Below are positions 5,294-5,817 of a stretch of 5,817 bases of DNA, in pieces. This DNA comes from Caenibius sp964466155 (GTDB lineage: Bacteria; Pseudomonadota; Alphaproteobacteria; Sphingomonadales; Sphingomonadaceae). The translations under genes were made by a program, and so were the position numbers. Position 1 is the stretch's first letter, and every line of letters starts with the position of its first letter. The DNA lies in assembly GCA_964466155.1 (NCBI GenBank), contig CAYXMY010000142.1:1-5817 (forward strand), read 5' to 3'. The notes beneath the pieces are model-generated. The model was not told where the DNA came from and did not search any database. It saw nothing but the letters and a program-made list of their open reading frames with translations.

Positions 5294-5817
5294 CGAGTTG
5301 CCCCTTGGTGGACGGCACGGCCTCGCCCTTGCGCGGATCGCGTTCAACCGCCTGGCGCATCGCCCGGGCAAAGCCCTTGTAGATGCCTTCGACGATATGG
5401 TGGTTGTTCTGCCCATAGAGCAGTTCGATATGCAGCGTGATGCCCAGCGCATGGGCGATCGAATGGAACCAGTGTTCGAACAGTTCGGTATCCATTTCGC
5501 CGAGGCGGGACTGGCTGAAACCGGCCTTCCACACCAGATAGGGGCGGCCGGAAATGTCCAGTGCAACACGCGAGAGCGCTTCGTCCATCGGCGAATAGAC
5601 CGCGCCGTACCGGCCGATGCCCGCCTTGTCGCCCAATGCCTGCGCAATCGCCTGGCCCAGCGCGATGGCGCTGTCTTCGGTGGTGTGGTGCTGATCCACA
5701 TGGAGATCGCCCGTGACCTTCATCGTCACATCGATCAGCGAATGGCGCGAAAACTGTTCCACCATATGATCGAGGAACCCGATCCCGGTGGAAATGTCAT
5801 AGGCGCCGGTCCCATCG
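5286..5817 (-). CDS. hisB: Imidazoleglycerol-phosphate dehydratase (N-terminus outside window)
   Basis: HisB dehydrates imidazole glycerol phosphate to imidazole acetol phosphate using bound manganese. The window holds 176 residues. They begin at DGTGAYDISTGIGFLDHM, which shows that the frame continues beyond the ATG at 5765 to the window edge; that internal ATG is not the start. About 20 N-terminal residues are probably missing. The metal-binding motifs are present in both repeats of the fold: FLDHM (visible residues 14-18), HHTTED (43-48), FEHWFHSIAH (113-122) and NNHHIVEGIYKGFARAM (137-153). The protein ends in the family-typical PSTKGQLGG. It is likely the single-function form, since no HisN phosphatase domain follows; the unseen N-terminus leaves a small doubt. 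Its stop overlaps the hisH start by 8 nt. Confidence 0.97.
   Translation of the reverse strand, partial: DGTGAYDISTGIGFLDHMVEQFSRHSLIDVTMKVTGDLHVDQHHTTEDSAIALGQAIAQALGDKAGIGRYGAVYSPMDEALSRVALDISGRPYLVWKAGFSQSRLGEMDTELFEHWFHSIAHALGITLHIELLYGQNNHHIVEGIYKGFARAMRQAVERDPRKGEAVPSTKGQLGG
5301..5306 (-). promoter_or_regulatory. Ribosome binding site that selects the hisH GTG start
   Basis: AAGGGG on the minus strand lies seven bases before the GTG at 5293 and inside the last codons of hisB. It favours this GTG over the in-frame GTG at 5284, which would be 16 bases away, and over the distant ATG start upstream. Confidence 0.6.

Noticed and set aside
5294..5701. 5' extension of the hisH frame through hisB
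   Set aside because: It is a shadow of hisB. HisH homology begins only at about the GTG 5293, where an AAGGGG ribosome site is present.

Overview
This window is an ordinary, tightly packed stretch of chromosome from a GC-rich alphaproteobacterium. The gene order hisB-hisH-hisA-hisF-hisE-HIT followed by ybgC-tolQ-tolR-tolA, the separate hisE (not fused to hisI) and the protein styles suggest a sphingomonad such as Novosphingobium, Sphingomonas or Erythrobacter. The genus is inference. Every real gene lies on the minus strand, so transcription runs from high to low coordinates.

Right part (5817 down to 2360): the distal part of a histidine biosynthesis operon. hisB is cut at its N-terminus by the window edge. 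It is followed by hisH (GTG start overlapping the hisB stop), hisA (2 nt gap), hisF (5 nt gap), a 93-nt gap with inverted repeats, hisE, and a HinT-like HIT-family gene that overlaps hisE by ATGA. HisH and HisF form the glutamine-dependent imidazole glycerol phosphate synthase. HisA supplies its substrate, HisB dehydrates its product, and HisE acts two steps before HisA. The catalytic residues I could place in HisH, HisF, HisA, HisE and HisB are present, so all five look functional.

Middle (2359 to 2139): a 221-nt intergenic region. It holds a hairpin without a U-tract just after the HIT gene, a possible promoter near 2272-2301, a short inverted-repeat segment, and a 20-codon leader ORF. The leader has a strong Shine-Dalgarno and its stop codon overlaps the ybgC start as ATGA.

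Left part (2138 to 1): the Tol-Pal envelope operon, with ybgC (hot-dog acyl-CoA thioesterase), tolQ, tolR and the first 160 codons of tolA, which continues past the window start. TolQ and TolR form the proton-driven inner-membrane motor. TolA is the periplasm-spanning arm; here it carries a Pro/Lys-rich TonB-like stalk and a TonB/TolA-type membrane anchor that keeps the His but lacks both Ser positions of the usual motif.

I found no mobile element, CRISPR array, tRNA, rRNA or defence system, and no clearly novel system. The best candidates for something undescribed are small: the leader ORF coupled to ybgC, and the palindrome and competing hairpins in the hisF-hisE gap.
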